A DNA stretch of 28,285 nt, taken from assembly GCA_032718475.1 (NCBI GenBank), contig JAUCBJ010005022.1:1-28285 (forward strand). The letters run 5' to 3'. The notes under the pieces were generated by a model. The model did no database searches. It was not told where the DNA came from and worked only from the letters and a program-made list of their open reading frames with translations. This DNA is from Nemertoderma westbladi (lineage: Eukaryota > Xenacoelomorpha > Nemertodermatida > Nemertodermatidae). This document shows positions 1-6,791 of this stretch, piece by piece. How positions within the stretch are numbered: position 1 is the stretch's first letter; every line of letters begins with the position of its first letter. The translations under genes and the position numbers were made by a program.

Positions 1-102
1 GAATAAGTCATATAGTGGGGGTAGGTCTTGGTCCCAAGTCATAATACTATTAACTTGTGCTTCAAATTATCATTTTATAAATTTTAACATATGTTTAGTC
101 TT

Positions 103-116
103 GTTGCTATGGTAAC
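103..116 (+). promoter_or_regulatory. RFX X-box-like site 1
   Basis: GTTGCTATGGTAAC fits the palindromic RFX-factor X-box consensus GTHNYYATRRNAAC at every position. It is one of three such sites within 326 bp, 512 bp upstream of the MRPS35 start codon. RFX factors typically drive ciliary genes in animals. Binding is inferred from sequence only. Confidence 0.45.
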
Positions 117-260
117 TGGATTGTGTAATTAACCTCGAACGGCTTGTATATGGACCTTATAGATGAGTTTCAAAACCCCAAATGTATATATATTACATTA
201 TTGTGCTACAAATAGTGTATTGAATTTAGACTTGAATGATATAGACTTTAATAAACTTCA

Positions 261-274
261 GTCACCATGGTAAC
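261..274 (+). promoter_or_regulatory. RFX X-box-like site 2
   Basis: GTCACCATGGTAAC fits the X-box consensus GTHNYYATRRNAAC fully. It lies 158 bp after site 1 and 154 bp before site 3, so the three sites are almost evenly spaced. Confidence 0.45.
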
Positions 275-414
275 TAGATATTTCTGGAATGTTTTGAGTT
301 TCACTAAAAGTTCCAACTAGTGGTCCAGATAACACATACCCAGTTTCATAAAATTTTATCATGAAGTCTATGTCCAAATGAGTAATTTTTGCATAAAAAC
401 ATCTGTTTTCGGCG

Positions 415-428
415 GTTGTCATGGTAAC
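415..428 (+). promoter_or_regulatory. RFX X-box-like site 3
   Basis: GTTGTCATGGTAAC fits the X-box consensus. It is the closest of the three sites to MRPS35, ending 199 bp before its ATG. The flanks of the three sites are not obviously alike beyond the motif, which argues against a simple tandem repeat. Confidence 0.45.
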
Positions 429-627
429 TGCAAAATAAAACAATCAATAGGACCCATGTTAACAGTTGTTGTTCACATTGTTCGTGACTCGCCCCGCAAC
501 GTATTACAGTAGAGCAGTAGGCCTATATCACAATATCGGTAACCCAACTCCACCGTACTGATCAACATTGTTCAGTTGTACAGCAGTAAGGGATAGATAG
601 GCCTTACTGCACAGCAAGTGTGTAATT

Positions 628-1689
628 ATGGCGCATTTTATAACGTCGAGGTTGGCATCTGTTTGTGGTTTAAATGGACTGCAATCGAGGAAAATTACCT
701 ACGTTAAGTCATTCGCACCTAGACCCTTCATAAAGCGACTGAAACCCAAGAAGAAATTCGACGACGCTCCAGGAAGACTTAAAACTGAAGTCGGGTTGAT
801 GAACGCGCGAAAGCAGATAAAGGCCCGCTACCCACGGGAACGTAAGATAAGCGACCAGCAGGCGATAAACTGGCCGGACGTCTGGCCGGGATGGGCCCCC
901 TTCCGGGCCACTACTGTCCCCTTCCCCGTGCGCATGGGTATGCGGCGTCAACGGTTGCGATTACCCAACCCCGTGAAGTACGCCAACCCGGAGCTAGTCA
1001 AACTACCCAACTTCCTCCATCTAACACCCAAACATGTGGAGACCCATTGCGACGCCATCAAACATTTTTGCACTCCCTGGCCGGATTCCTTTGACGATGT
1101 TGATTGCGGTCACTACTTCCCGGTACAGGTTACTTCCACGGACTATGTATTCGCAGGAAGTTCTATAAAACGACCCGAAGCACGTAAGATAACATTACAA
1201 ATTAATCTTAAAGCTCTTAAAATGCCGGACGAAACTAAACAAAAATTCTACACGTTAGCCGGAGAATTATTGAATCGCGATACAGGAATCATCACGATAC
1301 AAGTTGATCGATGTCCAACTAGGAAACAGAATACCGATTACGCGTTGTATTTACTCACTGCTTTGTACAGCGAATCGTTTACAGCAGAGGACTGGGAATC
1401 TAATTTAACATACAAGGATATGGTAGATCATGACTGGAAGGTCAGCCCATCCAAGGGGTCTGTACTGCGAGTCATAAAGGCTGTGAGTAAAGAGGTCGAC
1501 AGTACAACAGACATGACAGAGGATGATTTGTTGCAGAGGAAGGTTGTTATTGATTACGGGAAGGCTGTGGATAATCTGTTCAATGCGTCTAAGGATACGG
1601 ATATGGACGAGGTAATGGATAACTATAGAACTGCTGCTCTGGAATTAATGGGTTACTCATTGAGCCGAAGAAAGGCAATAAAGAAATAA
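628..1689 (+). CDS. MRPS35: Mitochondrial small ribosomal subunit protein mS35 (MRPS35)
   Basis: A 353-residue protein recognisable as MRPS35, a nuclear-encoded protein of the mitochondrial 28S small ribosomal subunit (MRP-S28/MRP-S35 family). The first 45 or so residues are rich in Arg, Lys, Ser and hydrophobics with almost no acidic residues, as expected of a mitochondrial targeting peptide. Next comes the family segment around residues 80-135 (WPGWAPF, LPNPVKYANPELVKLPNFLHLTP). The conserved core follows at about 165-260 (HYFPVQVTSTDYVFAG, ARKITLQINLKAL, DYALYLLTALYSESF). The length is close to the roughly 320 residues of vertebrate homologues. The whole gene is open without introns, which is unusual for an animal MRPS35. 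No poly(A) tract was seen at the 3' end, so a recent processed copy is not indicated. A canonical AATAAA lies at 1878-1883, about 190 bp after the stop. The ATG at 628 is the only sensible start because it precedes the targeting segment. Confidence 0.93.
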   Translation: MAHFITSRLASVCGLNGLQSRKITYVKSFAPRPFIKRLKPKKKFDDAPGRLKTEVGLMNARKQIKARYPRERKISDQQAINWPDVWPGWAPFRATTVPFPVRMGMRRQRLRLPNPVKYANPELVKLPNFLHLTPKHVETHCDAIKHFCTPWPDSFDDVDCGHYFPVQVTSTDYVFAGSSIKRPEARKITLQINLKALKMPDETKQKFYTLAGELLNRDTGIITIQVDRCPTRKQNTDYALYLLTALYSESFTAEDWESNLTYKDMVDHDWKVSPSKGSVLRVIKAVSKEVDSTTDMTEDDLLQRKVVIDYGKAVDNLFNASKDTDMDEVMDNYRTAALELMGYSLSRRKAIKK

Positions 1690-2080
1690 ATAGACTTGCT
1701 ACCGGTAGTGTAATAACCCGTTTTACCGTGAAATTATGCTACTGAAATGCGAAATTTCATCGATTATCACATGACAATAGAAATTATAATTGCAGTACCG
1801 CCACAGTTGTTCCATTGTCAACAAAATTTAATTGTGGGAAATGAGCAGATTAAATGGCTCGTTTTTATAACCAAAACAATAAACTAAAGTCCATAGAGTA
1901 ATCTGAGAGTCTGATTTTACGTCAATTTTCCCCTGGAGAGGGATGAAATTTGATTGGGTCAACCCCCCCCCCCCTCGCCGAATAACTTTATCCAATGAAT
2001 TTTAATCATACTGGGATTGGATTAGAACCCTGGAAAATTCAAAATTGCAGCCTACACGCGCTAATTTTTTTCAAACCTGG
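1690..2080. other. MRPS35 3' flank
   Basis: Non-coding AT-rich sequence with a canonical AATAAA at 1878-1883 that is a good candidate for MRPS35 cleavage and polyadenylation. A run of C residues lies at about 1964-1975. No other feature was recognised. Confidence 0.5.
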
Positions 2081-2194
2081 CAATGGTGGTACGTTTTACC
2101 CAATGGTGGTACGTTCTACCCAATGGTGGTACGTTCTACCCAATGGTGGTACGTTCTACCCAATGGTGGTACGTTCTACCCAATGGTGGTACGT
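2081..2194. repeat. 20-bp tandem repeat, about 5.7 copies
   Basis: Unit CAATGGTGGTACGTTCTACC repeated head to tail five times plus a 14-bp partial. The first copy has one base change (TTTTACC instead of TTCTACC). The near identity points to recent expansion. Short open frames reading through it are products of the repeat. Confidence 0.95.
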
Positions 2195-2613
2195 CTCGAA
2201 AATGACTATTTGGTTGAACATTATCATTATTATTGATATTACAATCATTATATTACCATTATTGTTATCGCTTTGGGTATAGGCTACTGATACTGAGGTA
2301 CTTTTCTAGTGTATTGTTTACCGTACTCCATTTGGCCGAGAAATATATATAAATTTATTGTTTTTTGTTCGGGTATTAACTTACTTCTTCTTTGTGGGGC
2401 GAGTCAAAACTGCAAGCCATCAGCCAACTTTTATAATTATGCCGTTTCCCAAAAGTCTGTTAGTGTGTGTCAGTGTGTTTTTCGGAAGCCATAATTGTCG
2501 GAAGCCAATATATAAAGCCATAGTAAAATCATAATTGTTCGCTAAGATGGCTTGCAGTTGCAGCAAGAAGGTTCCACTCCTGTTTACTTACTGTACGAAA
2601 TTTATAGTTGAAA
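2195..2613. other. Upstream region of YAE1
   Basis: AT-rich non-coding sequence. At 2394-2406 it has GTGGGGCGAGTCA, matching the GC-rich end motif of the foldback element at 4464-5003. No TATA box or initiator could be assigned with confidence. Confidence 0.4.
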
Positions 2614-3144
2614 ATGGAATCTGATAGTGATACCGAGGATCCTGATGGTTTTGGAAAGCTTTTGCAAAGCGATGCGGAAAGATTACAAGTGACGAGAGGT
2701 AATGACGGCCTGAGGGACGGGGCATTTGGTGGAAAGGATGCCTCATTAAAGACAGGATACATAACTGGGTACAGAGAAGGGGTGATGTGGGGAAAGAGGC
2801 TGGGAAATGTTAAAGCGAGTATTCGATTACTAGAGTTTGAACGAAGTGCCACTAAAGTTTGTGAGTTCGAGAGCCGATATAAGAAACTAGAAGATAAGAT
2901 TCTCACGTGGTTAAAAGATAACTGTCCTTTTCAGGATATAGTAACTAGTCGGGAAGTAGTGGATAATAACATTAAATATGCGGAACTTAAAGGTCTAAAA
3001 CTCACTGAGGACCAGTTATCCACCGGTTGTTATGGTAAATTTCAGCAAATTGGATCTCGGGTAGTTGATGATGATTTGTTGCAAGAACTAAACGAATTAG
3101 AGAACATTTTGTTGTCTTTAAACGAATTCAAAGTAATCCATTGA
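2614..3144 (+). CDS. YAE1: YAE1-like ABCE1 Fe-S maturation adaptor
   Basis: A 176-residue protein with the deca-GX3 pattern that defines the Yae1/Lto1 family. Glycines recur every four residues at 32, 36, 40, 48, 52, 56, 60 and 64, within segments such as GLRDGAFGGKDASLKTGY and GYREGVMWGKRLG. In yeast and human, YAE1 pairs with LTO1 (ORAOV1) and recruits the ribosome-recycling ATPase ABCE1/Rli1 to the cytosolic iron-sulphur targeting complex. The N-terminus is acidic (MESDSDTEDPD) and the C-terminal half is less conserved and probably helical. The length fits a short metazoan YAE1; the paralogous family member LTO1 is the main alternative. I start at the ATG at 2614; the frame is open a little further upstream but without an earlier ATG. 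The gene is intron-free. It converges on the VPS13-like ORF, whose stop lies 404 bp downstream on the other strand. An ATTAAA near 3490 could be its poly(A) signal. Confidence 0.82.
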   Translation: MESDSDTEDPDGFGKLLQSDAERLQVTRGNDGLRDGAFGGKDASLKTGYITGYREGVMWGKRLGNVKASIRLLEFERSATKVCEFESRYKKLEDKILTWLKDNCPFQDIVTSREVVDNNIKYAELKGLKLTEDQLSTGCYGKFQQIGSRVVDDDLLQELNELENILLSLNEFKVIH

Positions 3145-3548
3145 ATGTTATTAATAATTGCCGGGTAATTTCTTATTTATTTTCTTATTACATTATGAAT
3201 CTAATACTTTGTTGTTTATTATTATTGTTGAAAGGATTAGGGAGTTATAACGAACATGTTACCACCTATAAATGGGTGACCTGTTTCCTGTTTGTGGATA
3301 TTCACTCGAACGATATTAATTGCAGAAGTGATGGATTGAAGCCTGAAGGGTTCGTGATTTATCATCTCAAACAGTGCGATTTCCAATGGGACCAACAATA
3401 CTAAAATTACTAGTGCTATAAATAGGAATTTTTAGTAATACCCATGGGCATTGGGTTGTTATCACTGGGAAAATCTATGTGTAATTTTAAATTAAATATT
3501 GTCCATATAAATTAATTAGCACAAATCGTGTGCATTATATTGTAAATA
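3145..3548. other. Convergent intergenic region between YAE1 and VPS13-like ORF
   Basis: AT-rich sequence that should contain both 3' ends. It carries an ATTAAA-like signal near 3490 on the + strand and a minus-strand AATAAA at 3176-3181. An open stretch of about 86 codons (3144-3404, +) overlaps the YAE1 stop, has a hydrophobic start and no recognisable family, and I do not call it a gene. Confidence 0.4.
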
Positions 3549-4454
3549 TTATTGAAGTAAAAATACAAAGAACTTTTGCAGGAAATCTCCCTGTCCTCTG
3601 TCTAATATTATATCAATGTCTGCTGTCCGAAATTTCAAATATAATTTCCCCTTTTCCGAAGAAGCCATAAATCGCATAGTTACTGGTGACACCAAGTAAT
3701 TAAATCGTTGCCCTTGGATACAATGGTCTTCTATTGCTTCAGACATTTGTTTTTGCCAGAGAGTCTCGTACAGAGGCATCGGAGACCAGTTCCAATACAG
3801 ACATAGGTCTACTATGTCTAGGTCTTTACATTTAGTTGCCATGGTATCCTCCGGGGGTCTTAGTACAACGTTAGGTATCGTTATCCCACAAGCCAACTCT
3901 ATTCCAGACAATTCGCCTTGGTACCTAATGTGCACACCTTTCAAGTAAACCTTTACGTTAGTTTTAACAACTTTTGATAAAGTGTTAAAAATATCTATAT
4001 GAGATTTAGTTTTTATGATAGTCGGTTGGGTTTTTATACAATTTTTATCGCCAGGCGATGAACGTTTGTTGTCTTTTTTATCCTTGGAGGTTGTGAATAC
4101 CGTAGATAAATCTTGCTTCAGATTAATCAATGAGGCCAGTAGCGATGCTTCTGTTTGTGTTGGTTCTAGAACAACCAGTAAATCATCAATGTTGATGAGA
4201 ATGGCTATTGGCGCTACCTTCACCTCAATGCGTACTAATTTTATCAGAGATGAACGTATTCGCACCGGGACTTCCAGATTCTCCAAAGCATTGTTCTTAA
4301 ATCGCAAATTTGTTATGGTTGCTGTACCTCGTAATATACTGATATCAATTGTTTCGTATCCTTCTATGAGCCATCCCATATAGTGGTTCAGCAGTAACGA
4401 AACTAGACTTTCTAACATAGTGAATTGATAAAGAACAGACACAGTTGTCGACAT
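3549..4454 (-). CDS. VPS13/chorein-family N-terminal protein (first exon or short copy)
   Basis: A 301-residue ORF whose N-terminus matches the chorein_N domain of VPS13 lipid-transfer proteins. After a 12-residue leader, residues 13-60 contain MLESLVSLLLNHYMGWLI, then ILRGTATITNLRFKNNAL, then LEVPVRIRSSLIKLVRIEV. This is the usual order of helix, first beta strands and 'K-x-x-AL--L-(I/V)P' turn. The match continues at about 165-215 (VKVYLKGVHIRYQGELSG and the following ITIPNVVLRPP), equivalent to the 'HIRYED...FAFGI.L..L' stretch of the family. VPS13 proteins are bridge-like lipid transporters of more than 3,000 residues, so this covers only the extreme N-terminus. Either it is exon 1 of a large gene running toward lower coordinates, with YAE1 and MRPS35 nested on the other strand, or it is a truncated copy. 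The Met at residue 13 (4418) matches the usual VPS13 start better, but the upstream ATG at 4454 has a good context (ACCATG). Confidence 0.72.
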   Translation of the reverse strand: MSTTVSVLYQFTMLESLVSLLLNHYMGWLIEGYETIDISILRGTATITNLRFKNNALENLEVPVRIRSSLIKLVRIEVKVAPIAILINIDDLLVVLEPTQTEASLLASLINLKQDLSTVFTTSKDKKDNKRSSPGDKNCIKTQPTIIKTKSHIDIFNTLSKVVKTNVKVYLKGVHIRYQGELSGIELACGITIPNVVLRPPEDTMATKCKDLDIVDLCLYWNWSPMPLYETLWQKQMSEAIEDHCIQGQRFNYLVSPVTMRFMASSEKGKLYLKFRTADIDIILDRGQGDFLQKFFVFLLQ

Positions 4455-4580
4455 GGTAACACGAAGTGGGGACTTCGCGCAGCACGAAGTTGGCGAAGCC
4501 TTAGCGAATTGACACTGTTAGGGGGTGGGTCAATTTATGCAAATAGTTGTCGTCGTTAGTTGTTTTCACTTTCAGACCTT

Positions 4581-4595
4581 TGGCCCTCTAGCGGC
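4581..4595 (-). promoter_or_regulatory. CTCF-like motif inside the foldback element, copy 1
   Basis: The minus strand reads TGCCGCTAGAGGGCCA, close to the CTCF core CCASYAGRKGGCR, with the AG and GGC positions kept. Binding is inferred from motif similarity only. Confidence 0.3.
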
Positions 4596-4725
4596 AGACT
4601 GGAGAACTGCAGATGGATTCGCCTCCTTTGAAAGTCACAGCTAATGGTCTAATACATATCTGCCAAGTTTCAGCTTAAACGGATTAAAAGCAAAGAAATG
4701 GGAGGGCATTTAATGTTTAGACATG

Positions 4726-4740
4726 TGGCCCTCTAGCGGG
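4726..4740 (-). promoter_or_regulatory. CTCF-like motif inside the foldback element, copy 2
   Basis: Minus strand CCCGCTAGAGGGCCA, in the same orientation as the copy 145 bp away and identical over the 14-base core. The flanking sequence (GGGAGACC versus GGCAGACT after the core on the + strand) is partly shared, so the pair may be an internal duplication in the element. Confidence 0.3.
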
Positions 4741-4864
4741 AGACCATTGCACTGATGGTGTCTGAAAGTCTCTCAAAAATCTCAACTTTTGCTCATATTG
4801 ATACCTACAAATTTTCAACTTGGCAGCTTTAAATCCGACAAAGTTATTAGCATGTCAAAATCGT

Positions 4865-4883
4865 AACGACGACGACGACGACA

Positions 4884-4914
<31 letters not shown>

Positions 4915-4926
4915 CGACGACGACAA
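4865..4926. repeat. GAC/AAC trinucleotide microsatellite
   Basis: An ACGACGACG run with ACA interruptions, lying at the inner edge of the right arm of the foldback element. The left arm has the matching GTCGTCGTT start, so the microsatellite grew from a short triplet seed already in the inverted repeat. Confidence 0.9.
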
Positions 4927-5003
4927 CTATTTGCATAAATTGACCCACCCCCTAACAGTGTCAATTCGCTAAGGCTCCGCCAACTTCGTGGCTCGCCCCA
5001 CAC

Positions 5004-5627
5004 AATCGAGTCAAATAATTTAAGAATATATGCGGTAAACCATTGTTCAGTTATTACTGCATCAATAAATTCTACGTCCCTATCCACAATAATTTCTTTA
5101 AATTAATAAATTGTAAATTATATTCAGTTTTATAAATTTGTAAATAGTATGTAGAAACAAACAATGTTGTAATTGTAAACTCAGACATTGCCAAATTAGT
5201 TGTGTTACCGTAATTACTTATTTAATCCCCAGTATTACTGTACTTGGCCCGGGTGTGCTACTGTTTCATAATGTGTGATTAGCCAGCTCTATGGATTCTT
5301 TTTGTGTCAAAGCTTTATAAGTCCTTTTAGTTAAATTGCTTACAATATTCAGTGATGGTCCCATTTTGTTATCTGTTAATTGAGGATTTCGCATTTATTT
5401 ATCCTTGGGTTCGTGTGATTTTGCTAAATATCTTGCGAGCAATCGAACTTTGTAATCTGCGTTAGTCGTTGTCTGAACTTATTTTAGTGTGAGACGAGAC
5501 AGCATCCTTGAAACATCATTGGTACAACCATGTACAGTAGTAATATTATACAGTTGTACCAATAAAATTAAGTTTGTCAAATTCGATTCTTCAACAATTT
5601 TTCGGCTAATATCAATATGCCAAGAGC
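5004..5627. other. Upstream part of KSR intron or intergenic region
   Basis: AT-rich sequence without a recognised gene. On the minus strand, 4980-5103 is open for about 38 codons with a protein-like composition (VDRDVEFIDAVITEQWF, then ILKLFDSIV) that ends at the foldback element, and 5266-5394 encodes a 42-residue ORF starting MRNPQLTDNK. Neither matched a family I know, and they may be chance. The KSR exon at 5733 needs earlier exons, so part of this stretch is presumably KSR intron. Confidence 0.35.
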
Positions 5628-5711
5628 GTTGTCTTTGTTCCTAATATTAACCTTTGTTGTCTTTGTTCCTAATATTAACCTTTGTTGTCTTTGTTCCTAA
5701 TATTAACCTTT
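5628..5711. repeat. 28-bp tandem triplication next to the KSR splice acceptor
   Basis: Three consecutive identical copies of a 28-bp unit beginning GTTGTCTTTGTTCCTAATAT and ending TAACCTTT. The last copy ends 20 bp before the acceptor AG of the KSR exon at 5733, so the T-rich units extend the pyrimidine-rich stretch before the exon and supply several candidate branch points (CTAAT). Confidence 0.93.
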
Positions 5712-5732
5712 GTACTCGGTTTTGTCATTCAG

Positions 5733-5862
5733 GACGGTTTGGTACGAACTTCTAGCGGGGGAGTTTCCTTTCCAAGGTGTTACAACTGAGTCAGTTCTGT
5801 GGCAGATGGGAAGTGGAATTAAACAGCCATTGAGTTCCATTCAGGCGTCCAGAGATGTCAAG
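5733..5862 (+). CDS. KSR: Kinase suppressor of Ras (KSR), penultimate coding exon
   Basis: A 130-bp exon between acceptor TCATTCAG and donor GTAAAT. Its first base completes a split glycine codon, then 43 codons read TVWYELLAGEFPF, then VLWQMGSGIKQ, ending ASRDVK. This is the kinase C-lobe after the F-helix. The (G)TVWYEL and WQMGSG segments are typical of KSR (GT-WYEL, IWQ-G-G in vertebrates and fly) and differ from RAF, which has VLYELMTGQLPY. KSR is a scaffold pseudokinase that allosterically activates RAF and presents MEK in the RAS-ERK pathway. The exon ends in phase 0. The next exon is 9,007 bp away at 14870 and starts in phase 0 with the expected continuation. Earlier exons, including the CA1-CA4 and catalytic loop regions, lie outside the window. 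Confidence 0.9.
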
Positions 5863-6455
5863 GTAAATAGACAACGATTAGCAGTATGTTGACTTATGTT
5901 ATGATGTTATTTCATACAATTTTTGTAACCAAAAATAAAAGCATATTATATAATTGTTACACCTACTCAACATCTAAAATATATTATACATACCTAAATA
6001 TACCATTATGGAAATCTCACTGCTTTATTTGCAAAATTTGAATTGCAAAATATTTAAATATGACTGCTGGCCTAAATAATGAATTAATAACGGTCTGTGT
6101 TTTACGACATTATGATATTATTATTTGTTGACAACAAAGTACAATTGTAATACCCGGAAGTTGAAATCTTAAATTAATTGGTTTTCGTGTTTCTGACTGG
6201 TTGTTACTGTTTTGGTCTATTTATAGAACAACAGATGGCATATTTTAAATTAATATTTATTGGAGCATCACAGAGTTTATGCGAATCCACAGATGAGCTC
6301 TGTAACATATTGTCGCTCTGGACACGAGTTAGTAGTAACTAATAAAGAAACAGCTGTCTTCCGAGCGAACAAGTAATGTGTGATTACTATGATTCACATT
6401 AATATGGATATTGTTAACATGAGCTAAAGCAGTGCTAAGTATCTCTGTTAGATTG

Positions 6456-6754
6456 GTCACTGGGTACTCCTAGGGCACTGGGTGGTACTCCTAGGGCACT
6501 GGGTGGTACTCCTAGGGCACTGGGTGGTACTCCTAGGGCACTGGGTGGTACTCCTAGGGCAATGGTACTCCTAGGGCACTGGGTGGTACTCCTAGGGCAC
6601 TGTGTACTCGTAGGGCACTGGGTAGTACTCCTAGGGCCAGGGTGGTACTCCTTGGGCACTGGGTACTCCTAGGGCACTGGGCGGTACTCCTAGGGCACTG
6701 GGTAGTACTCCTAGGGCACTGGGTGGTACTCCTAGGGCACTGGGTGGTACTCCT
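6456..6754. repeat. Minisatellite A, left block
   Basis: Head-to-tail copies of a 21-bp unit GGGCACTGGGTGGTACTCCTA, with 18-bp variants lacking GGT. The block stops abruptly at the 3' end of the LINE. The last ~150 bp (6603-6754) are repeated, unit variant by unit variant, at 10512-10684 on the other side of the LINE. Open frames through the array are repeat products. Confidence 0.95.
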
Positions 6755-6791
6755 ACTACTAGGATCGGCATGCTGCATTGCAGCTGCATTT

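Larger units (their letters stand above)
1..627. other. Intergenic / upstream region of MRPS35
   Basis: AT-rich sequence with no convincing coding region on either strand; the only open frame of note, on the minus strand at 258-443, resembles no family. The notable content is three copies of a 14-bp X-box-like motif (listed separately) and, at 481-500, a GC-rich segment reading TTCGTGACTCGCCCCGCAAC that resembles the ends of the foldback element at 4464-5003. The stretch probably includes the promoter and 5' leader of MRPS35, whose ATG is at 628. Confidence 0.5.
4464..5003. mobile_element. Foldback/MITE element with ~75-bp terminal inverted repeats
   Basis: Arms at about 4481-4555 and 4914-4992 are reverse complements with only one or two mismatches (for example ACGAAGTTGGCG, CTTAGCGAATTGACACTG, TGGGTCAATTTATGCAAAT on both). 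The similarity continues outward to a GTGGGG core at 4466 and 5002. The interior is about 360 bp, has no coding capacity and contains two copies of TGGCCCTCTAGCGG. The right arm's inner end has grown into a GAC/AAC trinucleotide run that is short in the left arm. No target-site duplication could be fixed, so the superfamily is unknown. The left end lies 10 bp from the VPS13-like ATG, so it sits in that gene's promoter or leader. Confidence 0.85.

Noticed and set aside
709-1094. ORFs in other frames within MRPS35
   Set aside because: Shadows of the MRPS35 coding sequence, which has a clear family match.
3144-3404. Small hydrophobic protein after YAE1
   Set aside because: Overlaps the YAE1 stop, is AT-rich, has no family and probably lies in the 3' UTR.
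4015-4383. 122-residue ORF on the plus strand
   Set aside because: Shadow of the VPS13-like coding frame on the minus strand.
5733-5862. RAF kinase exon
   Set aside because: The WYELLAGEFPF and WQMGSG segments and the tail encoded at 14870-15022 follow KSR rather than RAF, which has VLYELMTGQLPY and a different C-terminal tail.
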